From NCBI GenBank assembly GCA_023428585.1, contig JAEYXG010000245.1, forward strand, positions 1 to 17,492: a stretch of 17,492 bases of DNA, read 5' to 3'. Every line of letters begins with the position of its first letter. Positions within the stretch are counted from its first letter, which is position 1. The position numbers and the translations under genes are program-made. Under the pieces are notes generated by a model. The model was not told the DNA's origin. It did no database searches and saw only the letters and a list, made by a program, of their open reading frames with translations. The DNA is from Bacteroidota bacterium. GTDB taxonomy: Bacteria > Bacteroidota > Bacteroidia > Bacteroidales > Lentimicrobiaceae. This document shows, piece after piece, positions 1-7,111 of the stretch.

Positions 1-27
1 ACAGTCCTCATTCCAGAAAAATTTTTG

Positions 28-35
28 CAAAAGTA
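28..35 (-). promoter_or_regulatory. possible -7 promoter element pointing off the left edge
   Basis: Read on the minus strand this is TACTTTTG, an exact match to the Bacteroidota TAnnTTTG element, followed by an A/T-rich stretch. Any gene it serves lies left of the window. No well-spaced -33 element was found; the nearest TTG on this strand is 25 nt away. The rest of positions 1-202 holds no convincing gene or hairpin. Confidence 0.3.
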
Positions 36-202
36 AGCAATTAGTCTTCCGGTGAACTTGCAATAAAAAGACTGATTTGGAAATTCCCCGACCTGTTCAC
101 TAATTATATGGCAAGTCAATGGTCGGAGTGCCACTGAACAAATCTGCAGCCGGGAAATGGATTGTATTAGTTCCTTACTGATGTGATTTTGGGAACATTG
201 AA

Positions 203-670
203 TTAATTCAAAGCAGGCACATCACCAGGTGAACGACCAGACATAAACCATTGAATGAGTGCGTCTTTTTCCTCATCCGACAATCTTGCCTTTGAATGAA
301 TCAGGGTATATGACTTCAAGGGCATCTCGTTTTCTTGAATTACCTCGATGCACTCGGAATGAATATCAGTCTGATCTTCCAGAGAATAACTATCCCACTC
401 AGAGAAGTTGATTTTCTTTCTTCCTTCTCTGATATGCTGATTGAGAAACCAGGAGGCAGGAGCAACCTTTGAATACCATGGATAAACAGTTTGATTGGAA
501 TGACAGTCAAAGCACGATTCCTGCATGATGCCTTGTACTTGCGTGGGCACTGATGCTACAACAAAGTAATTTGATTCACTATTACTTTCAGGGTTCGTTT
601 GGTCAACTCTGATAAATTGTATCAATATCAAGAGGATCAGGAGAATAAGAAAAATAGTTTTCTTTTTCAT
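203..670 (-). CDS. membrane-anchored haem-binding domain protein (Haem_bd type, monohaem)
   Basis: This 155-residue protein matches the small Haem_bd family, which has one covalently bound c-type haem facing the periplasm. Residues 4-22 form a single hydrophobic N-terminal anchor. The haem motif CFDCH spans residues 53-57 and is followed by the family-typical SNQTVYPWYSKVAPASW and REGR..NFSEW segments. Met116 in NEMPLKSY is the likely distal haem ligand. The C-terminal LSDEEKDALIQWF helix is also typical. It is transcribed divergently from the arsenic operon, so shared regulation is possible but not shown. Its partner is unknown; electron transfer or haem-based sensing are both open. The ATG start directly precedes the lysine-rich cap of the signal anchor. 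Confidence 0.85.
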   Translation of the reverse strand: MKKKTIFLILLILLILIQFIRVDQTNPESNSESNYFVVASVPTQVQGIMQESCFDCHSNQTVYPWYSKVAPASWFLNQHIREGRKKINFSEWDSYSLEDQTDIHSECIEVIQENEMPLKSYTLIHSKARLSDEEKDALIQWFMSGRSPGDVPALN

Positions 671-684
671 GGCTGTTGTTTTTA

Positions 685-692
685 CAAATTTA
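685..692 (-). promoter_or_regulatory. -7 promoter element of the haem-binding protein gene
   Basis: On the minus strand this reads TAAATTTG, matching TAnnTTTG. It lies 15 nt upstream of the ATG at 670, which implies a very short leader. No clear -33 TTTG was found at the expected distance. Confidence 0.4.
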
Positions 693-740
693 TTGAATTA
701 GCTGCCGGAATTAACTAGAAATTTAATTTTTTTTCACTGA

Positions 741-774
741 TTTGTGAAAATTCAAATAAAGTGTCGTATGTTTG
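741..774 (+). promoter_or_regulatory. promoter of the arsenic operon
   Basis: A TTTG at 741-744 and a TATGTTTG at 767-774 match the Bacteroidota -33 (TTTG) and -7 (TAnnTTTG) elements. The spacing is 22 nt, one more than the usual 19-21. Transcription would start near 780, leaving a leader of about 13 nt before the ATG at 794. This makes the GTG at 761 an implausible start for ArsR. Confidence 0.6.
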
Positions 775-779
775 CGACA
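762..779 (+). promoter_or_regulatory. candidate ArsR operator overlapping the -7 element
   Basis: TGTCGTA at 762-768 and TGCGACA at 773-779 form an inverted repeat with 7-nt arms, one mismatch and a 4-nt spacer. The centre of the palindrome is the TATGTTTG promoter element itself. A dimeric ArsR bound here would block RNA polymerase, the usual mechanism of ArsR/SmtB repressors, with release on As(III) binding. The repressor gene begins 15 nt downstream. Binding is inferred, not shown. Confidence 0.6.
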
Positions 780-793
780 TTAAAAATCACCCT

Positions 794-1129
794 ATGAATA
801 AGTCTGAAAAATTTGATGACAAGCTTCGGGATCTTGCAGTTTTCGCTAAGGTTATTTCCCATCCTGCACGCTTGGCTATACTGGAATATCTTTCTAAAAC
901 TCCGGGATGTATTTCAGGAGATATTTCTGATTACCTCCCACTAAGCCGGACGACCGTATCTCAGCATCTCAAGGCATTGCGGGATGTAGGACTTATTCAT
1001 GGTGAGATTGACGGACTAAAAATCAATTATTGCCTTTGTTCCACTCATATCAACAAATATGTACAACTATTTGATGAATTCTTTGGTCCGGTACAAGCAT
1101 CAGAAGTGGTATGTAATATAACTCATTGA
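794..1129 (+). CDS. arsR: ArsR/SmtB-family arsenic-responsive repressor
   Basis: Winged-helix repressor expected to bind the operon promoter and let go when As(III) binds its cysteines. From the ATG at 794 it is 111 residues, a normal size for the family. HPARLAILEYL and LSRTTVSQHLKALRDVGLIHGEIDG are the characteristic dimer and recognition-helix regions. An in-frame GTG at 761 would add 11 residues, but it lies inside the predicted promoter and operator, so the ATG is preferred. The metal site looks altered: many relatives carry a CxCGD motif, whereas here it reads GCISGD with one Cys (Cys39), while further cysteines occur at 80, 82 (NYCLC) and 107. It is the first gene of the operon; arsC follows after 4 nt. 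Confidence 0.88.
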   Translation: MNKSEKFDDKLRDLAVFAKVISHPARLAILEYLSKTPGCISGDISDYLPLSRTTVSQHLKALRDVGLIHGEIDGLKINYCLCSTHINKYVQLFDEFFGPVQASEVVCNITH

Positions 1130-1133
1130 AATC

Positions 1134-1559
1134 ATGAAAATCCTTATTCTTTGTTCGGGTAATAGTTGTCGCAGTCAAATGGCTCATGGCTTTCTCCAGT
1201 CATTTGATAGCCGACTTGATGTACATTCGGCCGGAACTGAGGCTTCCGGAAAGCTTAATCAACAGGCAGTAGTCGTGATGAAACAAGCCGGCATTGACAT
1301 AAGTCATCATACCTCTGATCACGTGGATAAATACCTGCATACTGAGTGGGATTATGTCATTACTGTGTGTGACCAGGCAAATGAAGTGTGTCCATTCTTC
1401 TCAGGAAAGGTACAACACAGACTGCACATGGGTTTTGATGATCCATCAAAAGCTGTCGGTAGTGATAATTTTATATTAGGTGAATTCATTCGCGTTAGAA
1501 ATGAAATAAGGAACTCATTCTATAAATTTTATACTGAAACTCTAAAACCTGAGCTATGA
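1134..1559 (+). CDS. arsC: arsenate reductase, low-molecular-weight phosphatase fold (thioredoxin-linked type)
   Basis: Cytoplasmic enzyme that reduces arsenate to arsenite, feeding both the Acr3 pump and ArsM. The N-terminal phosphate-binding loop CSGNSCRS (residues 7-14) has the CX5R pattern with Cys7 nucleophile and Arg13. Cys79 and Cys86 in ITVCDQANEVCP are the redox relay pair of the Staphylococcus aureus pI258 type, and the DDP at residues 102-104 supplies the acid/base Asp. All three catalytic cysteines are therefore present and the enzyme should be active. At 141 residues it is close to the usual size. Its stop overlaps the arsM start as ATGA, which implies translational coupling. Confidence 0.93.
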   Translation: MKILILCSGNSCRSQMAHGFLQSFDSRLDVHSAGTEASGKLNQQAVVVMKQAGIDISHHTSDHVDKYLHTEWDYVITVCDQANEVCPFFSGKVQHRLHMGFDDPSKAVGSDNFILGEFIRVRNEIRNSFYKFYTETLKPEL

Positions 1560-2359
1560 AGTCCAATGAATTAAAAGAGATCGTAAAGGAAAAATACGGT
1601 CAGATAGCAAACCAGAGTAAACAACAAAATGCAACAACCTGTTGCGGATCATCGGGATGCTGCTCAACCACTGATTATTCTGTCTTCAGTGATAGTTATG
1701 CAAAGGTGGATGGATATCAAGCGGATGCTGATCTGGGACTTGGTTGTGGAATACCAACACAATATGCAGGCATAGAAAAAGGATACCATGTATTGGATCT
1801 TGGCAGTGGTGCAGGCAATGATTGCTTTGTAGCCCGTTCCATTGTTGGTGAAACCGGAAAAGTAACCGGATTGGATTTTACGGATGAGATGTTGGTGAAA
1901 GCAAATGAAAACCGCGATAAACTGGGATTTTCTAATGTTGAGTTTATTAAGGGTGATATTGAAGCCATGCCTATCGTAGATGGCTCTGTTGATGTAGTGG
2001 TCTCAAACTGCGTATTGAACCTTGTACCTGACAAGAGAAAGGCATTCTCTGAAATCATGAGGGTATTAAGAACTGGAGGTCATTTCTGTGTTTCCGATGT
2101 AGTTGTCAAGGGTGATCTGCCTGAAAAGATTCTCCATGATTCTGAGATGTATGCAGGTTGTGTTGCGGGTGCCGTTGATTGGGATGAATATATCGGTATC
2201 ATTGCAGCACAGGGATTTACAGATATTAAGGTACATACTTCAAAACAGATTGAAATTCCTGATGATATACTGTCGTTTTATTTGAATGGTGAAGAGCTTA
2301 GACAATTCAAGCAAAGTGGCACGGGATTATTCAGTATCACTGTGTCAGCTTATAAATAA
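1556..2359 (+). CDS. arsM: arsenite S-adenosylmethionine methyltransferase
   Basis: Transfers methyl groups from S-adenosylmethionine to As(III), giving methylated and partly volatile arsenicals. The SAM-binding motif VLDLGSGAGND occupies residues 79-89, followed by GLDFTDEML and GDIEAMP of a class I methyltransferase. Cys64 (LGLGCGIP), Cys152 (SNCVLNL) and Cys202 (YAGCVAGA) correspond in context to the three arsenic-binding cysteines of characterised ArsM; the 50-residue distance between the last two matches the algal CmArsM enzyme. An extra N-terminal CCGSSGCC (29-36) adds four cysteines. The length of 267 residues is ordinary. The gene overlaps arsC by 4 nt, so methylation and reduction are made together. 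Confidence 0.93.
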   Translation: MKSNELKEIVKEKYGQIANQSKQQNATTCCGSSGCCSTTDYSVFSDSYAKVDGYQADADLGLGCGIPTQYAGIEKGYHVLDLGSGAGNDCFVARSIVGETGKVTGLDFTDEMLVKANENRDKLGFSNVEFIKGDIEAMPIVDGSVDVVVSNCVLNLVPDKRKAFSEIMRVLRTGGHFCVSDVVVKGDLPEKILHDSEMYAGCVAGAVDWDEYIGIIAAQGFTDIKVHTSKQIEIPDDILSFYLNGEELRQFKQSGTGLFSITVSAYK

Positions 2360-2411
2360 TCCTGCATTCTGTCGTCTCTTTGTTTTTTGTTAAACATCAA
2401 AAGTTGAAATC

Positions 2412-3494
2412 ATGCCATCACAACCCCGTTTAAAAGTTCTCGACAGATTCCTTACACTGTGGATATTCCTGGCAATGCTGGCAGGTATATTAATTGGTTG
2501 GGCAAGTCCTGAGATTGCTGCCTTCTGGGATGGTTTATCGTCAGGTACCACGAATATCCCTATAGCTATTGGCTTGATAGTTATGATGTACCCACCATTG
2601 GCTAAGGTGAGGTATGAAGAATTGGGTGATGTTTTCAAGAACACTAAAATACTTGGCCTATCACTGATTCAGAATTGGCTGATTGGACCTGTGCTAATGT
2701 TTGCATTGGCTATTATCTTTCTGCAGTTTAATATTGACTATATGTACGGTTTGATCCTGATTGGACTTGCCCGATGCATAGCCATGGTTATTGTTTGGAA
2801 TGACCTGGCAAAGGGAGATACCCAATATGCAGCTGGTCTTGTGGCGTTCAACTCGATATTCCAGGTGCTTTTCTTTTCAATATATGCCTATTTCTTCATT
2901 GCCGTATTGCCAGGGTGGTTTGGATTGCCGGTAAATGATAGGGTTTCACAGATTACAATTGCCGAAATAGCTAAAAGTGTACTGATATATCTCGGTATTC
3001 CATTTGCCGCAGGTTTTCTTACCCGCTTTTTCCTTATTCGCTTAAAGAATAAGGAATGGTATCACCGGAAATTTGTACCAATGATCAGTCCTCTTACGCT
3101 TATTGCCTTGCTATTTACGATATTTGTCATGTTTTCACTCAAGGGTGAAATGATAGTTCGAATCCCTTTGGATGTTGTTCGGATTGCAATCCCATTGGTA
3201 ATCTATTTTGTTGTAATGTTTGTTGTTTCATTTATAATGAGCTCTAAGTCAGGTGCAAACTATGAACAGAGCACTACTCTTTCATTTACTGCTGCAAGCA
3301 ATAATTTCGAATTGGCTATAGCAGTTGCAATATCCGTATTTGGTATAAACTCGGGAGAAGCATTTGCTGCAGTGGTAGGCCCTTTAGTAGAGGTGCCGGT
3401 CATGATAGCCTTGGTAAATGTGGCATTGAAAATTAAGCGGGGTGATTTTAAATTGTTTCAGATGGTGAGAAATAACGGTAACAAATTAAACTAG
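2412..3494 (+). CDS. acr3: Acr3-family arsenite efflux transporter
   Basis: Inner-membrane As(III)/H+ antiporter of the bile-acid:Na+ symporter superfamily. The 360-residue chain is strongly hydrophobic and fits the ten-helix topology of the family. Cys122 in GLARCIAMVIVWN and Glu300 in NNFELAIAVAIS match the essential Cys/Glu pair of characterised Acr3 proteins, with nearly the same separation. The start is the ATG preceding MPSQPRLKVLDRF, 52 nt after arsM; that gap contains no obvious terminator, so it is most likely co-transcribed with arsRCM. It removes the arsenite made by ArsC. Confusion with ArsB is unlikely given the Acr3-specific motifs. Confidence 0.95.
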   Translation: MPSQPRLKVLDRFLTLWIFLAMLAGILIGWASPEIAAFWDGLSSGTTNIPIAIGLIVMMYPPLAKVRYEELGDVFKNTKILGLSLIQNWLIGPVLMFALAIIFLQFNIDYMYGLILIGLARCIAMVIVWNDLAKGDTQYAAGLVAFNSIFQVLFFSIYAYFFIAVLPGWFGLPVNDRVSQITIAEIAKSVLIYLGIPFAAGFLTRFFLIRLKNKEWYHRKFVPMISPLTLIALLFTIFVMFSLKGEMIVRIPLDVVRIAIPLVIYFVVMFVVSFIMSSKSGANYEQSTTLSFTAASNNFELAIAVAISVFGINSGEAFAAVVGPLVEVPVMIALVNVALKIKRGDFKLFQMVRNNGNKLN

Positions 3495-3516
3495 ATAAAG
3501 TAAGATACAACTTAAA

Positions 3517-4419
3517 ATGGATATTCATATTCATGATCATAAAGCCGAGAAGTCAACAGGTAATATACGACTTGCTTTTTTCCTTAATCTGATATTTGCA
3601 TTTATTGAACTGCTTGGTGGATTGTATACTAACAGCGTTGCTATTTTATCAGATGCTGTTCACGATTTTGGAGATAGTATATCACTTGGATTTGCATGGT
3701 TTCTTGAGAAGAAGTCATTGAAGGGCCGTGATGAGAACTATTCATATGGTTACAAGCGTTTCTCATTGCTGGGTGCAATTATTATTTCAGTAGTACTAAT
3801 AGTTAGTTCGTTCTTTATTGTAAGAGAAAGTATAGTAAGGCTAATGGATCCGCAGGAAACAAATGCAAAGGGAATGCTGGTGTTTGCATTCATTGGCATT
3901 GCTGTCAACGGATTTGCAGCCTATAGATTGCGCTCAGGGCATTCACTTAGCGAGAGGGCTGTATCACTTCACCTTTTGGAAGATGTGCTGGGCTGGGTAG
4001 CTGTGTTGATAGCGAGTATAGTGATGCTGTTCATTGATCTGCCAATACTTGATCCCTTACTCTCAATTGCCATCACAATATGGGTAATGATTAACATATA
4101 CCGAAATCTGCGTGATACTTTTAAAGTATTGATGCAGGAAGTCCCTCAGAATATTGATGTTACAGGATTGCTGAGTAGAATTAAAGAGATGCCTTCAGTA
4201 GTAGGAGTTCATGATTTTCACATGTGGTCACTTGATGGTTACCGCAACATCATGACTTTACACGTCGTCACTGACAATGCAATTACATCGGACAATAGAT
4301 TGCAAATTAAACAGGATATTAAGGAGTTGGCCTTATCGTTCAATGTTGCACATGTTACCTTGGAGTTTGAAGAAGAGAATGAATCAGACGATTGTGAATT
4401 CAAAGACGGATGCAATTGA
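3517..4419 (+). CDS. cation diffusion facilitator transporter (CzcD/ZitB-like)
   Basis: Membrane antiporter exporting divalent metals such as Zn(II) for protons. Six membrane helices are followed by a cytoplasmic dimerisation domain (about residues 205-290). The transport site is His49/Asp53 in AVHDFGDSISLG and His152/Asp156 in LHLLEDVLGW, the two HxxxD pairs usual for zinc-selecting members. The N-terminus is His-rich (residues 4, 6 and 8) and the C-terminus ends in DDCEFKDGCN, so both tails could bind metal. It starts 22 nt after acr3 and is probably the last gene of the arsenic operon, an unusual place for this family. An arsenic-related role is inferred only from position. No clear terminator was seen in the 57 nt before the convergent porin gene. 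Confidence 0.92.
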   Translation: MDIHIHDHKAEKSTGNIRLAFFLNLIFAFIELLGGLYTNSVAILSDAVHDFGDSISLGFAWFLEKKSLKGRDENYSYGYKRFSLLGAIIISVVLIVSSFFIVRESIVRLMDPQETNAKGMLVFAFIGIAVNGFAAYRLRSGHSLSERAVSLHLLEDVLGWVAVLIASIVMLFIDLPILDPLLSIAITIWVMINIYRNLRDTFKVLMQEVPQNIDVTGLLSRIKEMPSVVGVHDFHMWSLDGYRNIMTLHVVTDNAITSDNRLQIKQDIKELALSFNVAHVTLEFEEENESDDCEFKDGCN

Positions 4420-4476
4420 CCTGATATATTTAAATCTGCCGACTTTATTCTTCCAGTGGATTTCCTAATATGTTTA

Positions 4477-5619
4477 TCAGAGTTCAATTATAAACCTTAC
4501 CGCTGTGACCAAAGCATTGCTAAGTGTCAGATCAGTGCCCGATGGATTAATGATGTATTGTATATCAGGTTGAACAGATAAAAAGTTATTCATTTTGTAA
4601 GAGTAGGACAGTTCAATAGTAGTTTCATTTTTATTCGGAGAATCGAATCCAGCATGAGCCACAGCAATTCCAGCAACATCATCATTGTTTTTGCTGAGCA
4701 TCCCAGTATAGTGTAAGCCTAGTCCTAGATAATAGCAGTTCTCATTTTTCTGGTAGGGGCTAATGCTTGCTTGAAGGAAAGATGAAAGTATTGAACCATT
4801 GAAGAAATGTGCCACTTGCTGGTCGCCGGTAAGGTATAAGCCATAATTGGTGATTTCCCAATGATTAGGCTTACTAACAACTTCTTTTGAAACATGCTGG
4901 TGTGTATAACTTCCAATACTGTAGGCTCCGGTTAGTTTTTGCCTGAACAGTGTTTTATAGTTAATCTGAACGATGTTCAATAGCCCGTCTTCACGTGTAA
5001 AGTTCCAGTGTAGATTGTGAGGATTGTTCTTTGAAAAATCTGTCGGAAATCCATCAAATGCAATCAGCTTTATACCAAGGTTTGGTGATACATCATATTT
5101 GAATTGTATACCAAATGCGGTTAGTGGGAAGATTGGAGCAATAATATTATCAGCTATGGTACTATGTACTCCAAATGAACTATTTATTAATATTGAGGCA
5201 TATTCGCTTGCTGCAAATTCAACGTTCAGGTCTTGTAATCCAATTATCATATTTGCTTTACCGAAAGACTGACTGTACCACATTTCATGAAAATAGGTAA
5301 GGTTGTCGGCTTCGATATTTGATGCAACCTGAAAATCACCAATGAATTGAGATGAAGGATCACCGCCATGAGTGTGTGCCGCATTGATATAGATGGTACC
5401 CCCTTTCCATAGACCGGCATTTTGTGTGTTGAATGAAAGTTTAAGGTTTGCCATTCCCTGGTAACAGGTTCCTTTTCTAAGCCCTCCAGCATGGTTGGTT
5501 GTAAATTCACCTACATACGATGATAGAAGTGTAAAAGGGTGTTTTTTATTTGTAGTGTCAGATTGTGCCGGGAGAAGCGAAGTAAGGAGAACGCCAAGAA
5601 TGGTACCGAGTAATTTCAT
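4477..5619 (-). CDS. OprB-like outer-membrane porin
   Basis: Outer-membrane beta-barrel resembling the carbohydrate-selective OprB porin family. From the ATG at 5619 it is 380 residues. It begins with a clean signal peptide (MKLLGTILGVLLTSLLPAQS) and continues with alternating hydrophobic/polar strands rich in aromatic residues, including LWKGGTIYINAAHTHGGDPS and a C-terminal ALVTAVRFIIEL strand. An upstream in-frame start at 5706 would place 29 unlikely residues before the signal peptide and would lie upstream of the predicted promoter, so it is rejected. The substrate is unknown. The gene follows the LuxR-type regulator by 106 nt and could be its target, which is inference. Confidence 0.82.
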   Translation of the reverse strand: MKLLGTILGVLLTSLLPAQSDTTNKKHPFTLLSSYVGEFTTNHAGGLRKGTCYQGMANLKLSFNTQNAGLWKGGTIYINAAHTHGGDPSSQFIGDFQVASNIEADNLTYFHEMWYSQSFGKANMIIGLQDLNVEFAASEYASILINSSFGVHSTIADNIIAPIFPLTAFGIQFKYDVSPNLGIKLIAFDGFPTDFSKNNPHNLHWNFTREDGLLNIVQINYKTLFRQKLTGAYSIGSYTHQHVSKEVVSKPNHWEITNYGLYLTGDQQVAHFFNGSILSSFLQASISPYQKNENCYYLGLGLHYTGMLSKNNDDVAGIAVAHAGFDSPNKNETTIELSYSYKMNNFLSVQPDIQYIINPSGTDLTLSNALVTAVRFIIEL

Positions 5620-5643
5620 TTGATTTAGTTGTTTGCACAGGCA

Positions 5644-5674
5644 CAAAGGTAGGGTGAGTGCTAACTGTGAACAA
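5644..5674 (-). promoter_or_regulatory. promoter of the porin gene
   Basis: On the minus strand TACCTTTG (5651-5644) matches the -7 element and TTG (5674-5672) matches the core of the -33 element, with a 20-nt spacer as in Bacteroidota promoters. Transcription would start about 18 nt upstream of the ATG at 5619. The porin can therefore be transcribed independently of the regulator gene. Confidence 0.6.
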
Positions 5675-5725
5675 TCCTCAGAATTAGTGAAATTAATGGT
5701 ATTCAATCATCATTAGTAATGAGTG

Positions 5726-6337
5726 CTATTGCATTTGTAAGCTACTCATGCTTATGATCTTATTGGCCACAGCATAGATTGTAAGTCCGGCCAATGATTT
5801 TATTCCCGTTTTCTGGGAGATGTTTTTTCTATGAGATATTACGGTATTGACACTTATATTAAGCTTATCGGCTATTTCCTTACCTGAAAGTCCGGTAACC
5901 AAGAGTTTAAGAACATCAGTTTCTCTTTCACTTAGTGTCTCTGTTCTGGTTTCCGGTGAGAAATTTTGGTTTTTCACAACGGCATTTCTAATCACAGAAG
6001 CTATTTCAGAATCACTCTGATCAATGGTTATAACTGTGTCAAACTGGCTTATGGCAGCACTACTGAGAAACTGATACTGGAAAGCAAGTAAGGCTGTATC
6101 AGGATGTTCTCTTTTTATTGTCTGTATAATCTTGTGATTGGCATCAATAATAGCAGCATCAATAATTATTACCGATATATGTTGATGATTAAAGGAGCTT
6201 TGAATTGATTGCAAGTCATTAAGATGGATTATTCTGATCCCAATCCCTGTTAGACATTCCCTAATAATTCCGGTCAGCCCATATCTAATGACATGGGCTG
6301 GTCCGGCAATGGCAATACTCAGTTGTTGACTTTCCAT
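5726..6337 (-). CDS. LuxR/NarL-type transcriptional regulator with degenerate receiver domain
   Basis: DNA-binding regulator of 203 residues. The C-terminal part (about 132-195) is a standard LuxR helix-turn-helix: LSERETDVLKLLVTGLSGKEIADKLNIS followed by the recognition helix NTVISHRKNI. The N-terminal 120 residues keep a receiver-like alternation of strands and helices, but the acidic pair near the first strand is absent (IAIAGPAHVIR) and the conserved Thr/Ser and Lys positions are not evident. Asp60 in VIIIDAAIID could still be the phospho-acceptor site. No histidine kinase is nearby. It starts 3 nt after the hemerythrin gene, so its activity may be linked to that protein rather than to phosphorylation. 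Targets are unknown; the porin downstream is one candidate. Confidence 0.85.
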   Translation of the reverse strand: MESQQLSIAIAGPAHVIRYGLTGIIRECLTGIGIRIIHLNDLQSIQSSFNHQHISVIIIDAAIIDANHKIIQTIKREHPDTALLAFQYQFLSSAAISQFDTVITIDQSDSEIASVIRNAVVKNQNFSPETRTETLSERETDVLKLLVTGLSGKEIADKLNISVNTVISHRKNISQKTGIKSLAGLTIYAVANKIISMSSLQMQ

Positions 6338-6340
6338 ATA

Positions 6341-7057
6341 TCAGACTTTTATGGAATATTCCAAACGCTCAACAATAGGAATAAGGATTAACTCTTCAAT
6401 GAGGCTGTGAATATGAAGGTCAAACTCAAGTTCATATAAGGTAAGCAATAGCCGGCGCCGGTACTGCATATCCTGGTATGGGGGAAGATACCTGATAAGA
6501 AGATTTTTAAGATCAGCCAATTTCTCTTCAATATCATCGTGGTGGCTGCTATAGTCTGCCATTGAATATTGATTGCCTGATATTGTGTCAGTTGCGCTGC
6601 TCTTATTGATCAGTGACATGACATAAGGGAAAACGATAGTGTTTTCATACTTCAAGTGTTCAGTTACTTCCACGAGATAATCATTATAAAAGCGCTTAAG
6701 CAACTCGGTTTCAGGATGGTTGTTAATATCACTGATTTCCGAAATGAACGAGGTCAACATTGGAAACTTTTCATTGATATAATGCTTGTGACTGTTCTCC
6801 AGAAATGAAACCACATGAACAATGTCATTTATCTTATTCACCTGTGATGTGTCGGGTATGATATCCAGATATAGATTGGCCACAGCCAAAAAGAGCGTGC
6901 TTTCAATATTATATTCATTGCACAATTGTTCAATACTCTTTTCGTGCAGGCCGAGTGGAATATTCCAATGCTCCAACATCAGGAGAAGCCTTGGATTGTG
7001 CTCAATCAAATCTGAAACTTTTGAATCAGATCTTATAATCAGTGCGTGTTCAAACAT
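6341..7057 (-). CDS. hemerythrin-domain protein, RIC/YtfE/ScdA-like diiron protein
   Basis: Predicted cytoplasmic diiron four-helix-bundle protein of 238 residues. The first 65 residues resemble the ScdA/RIC N-terminal domain (KVSDLIEHNPRLLLMLEHWNIPLG) but lack its usual CC pair. The hemerythrin part shows likely iron ligands His90 or His92 (SHKHY), His134/Glu138 (HLKYE), His172 or His173 (SHHDD), and His217/Glu221 (HSLIE), in the order and spacing of Escherichia coli YtfE. The exact first ligand is uncertain because a Lys sits at the best-aligned position. The ATG at 7057 is chosen because the alternative in-frame start at 7108 is a TTG adding 17 residues outside the domain. Relatives repair iron-sulphur clusters or sense O2 and NO. 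The LuxR regulator follows after 3 nt, arguing for a sensing role. Confidence 0.83.
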   Translation of the reverse strand: MFEHALIIRSDSKVSDLIEHNPRLLLMLEHWNIPLGLHEKSIEQLCNEYNIESTLFLAVANLYLDIIPDTSQVNKINDIVHVVSFLENSHKHYINEKFPMLTSFISEISDINNHPETELLKRFYNDYLVEVTEHLKYENTIVFPYVMSLINKSSATDTISGNQYSMADYSSHHDDIEEKLADLKNLLIRYLPPYQDMQYRRRLLLTLYELEFDLHIHSLIEELILIPIVERLEYSIKV

Positions 7058-7111
7058 ACTTAGGTCAATTTTAATAAAATGAACATACAGCAACGGATGC
7101 TGGTTCAAACA

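Noticed and set aside
740..757. ATTTG-N8-CAAAT inverted repeat upstream of the arsenic operon
   Set aside because: Short arms in A/T-rich DNA that include the -33 element; less convincing than the 762-779 palindrome and could be chance.
761..793. GTG start for ArsR adding 11 residues
   Set aside because: The GTG lies within the predicted promoter and operator; the ATG at 794 gives a normal-length family member.
1717..2058. 113-codon minus-strand reading frame inside arsM
   Set aside because: Antisense shadow of a clearly conserved methyltransferase domain.
4420..4476. possible terminator between the CDF and porin genes
   Set aside because: No hairpin with a G/C-rich stem and T-tract could be found on either strand.
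5620..5706. 29-residue N-terminal extension of the porin
   Set aside because: It would precede a complete signal peptide and lies largely upstream of the predicted transcription start.
7058..7108. 17-residue N-terminal extension of the hemerythrin protein
   Set aside because: It depends on a TTG start and adds residues outside the recognised domain; the ATG at 7057 fits better.
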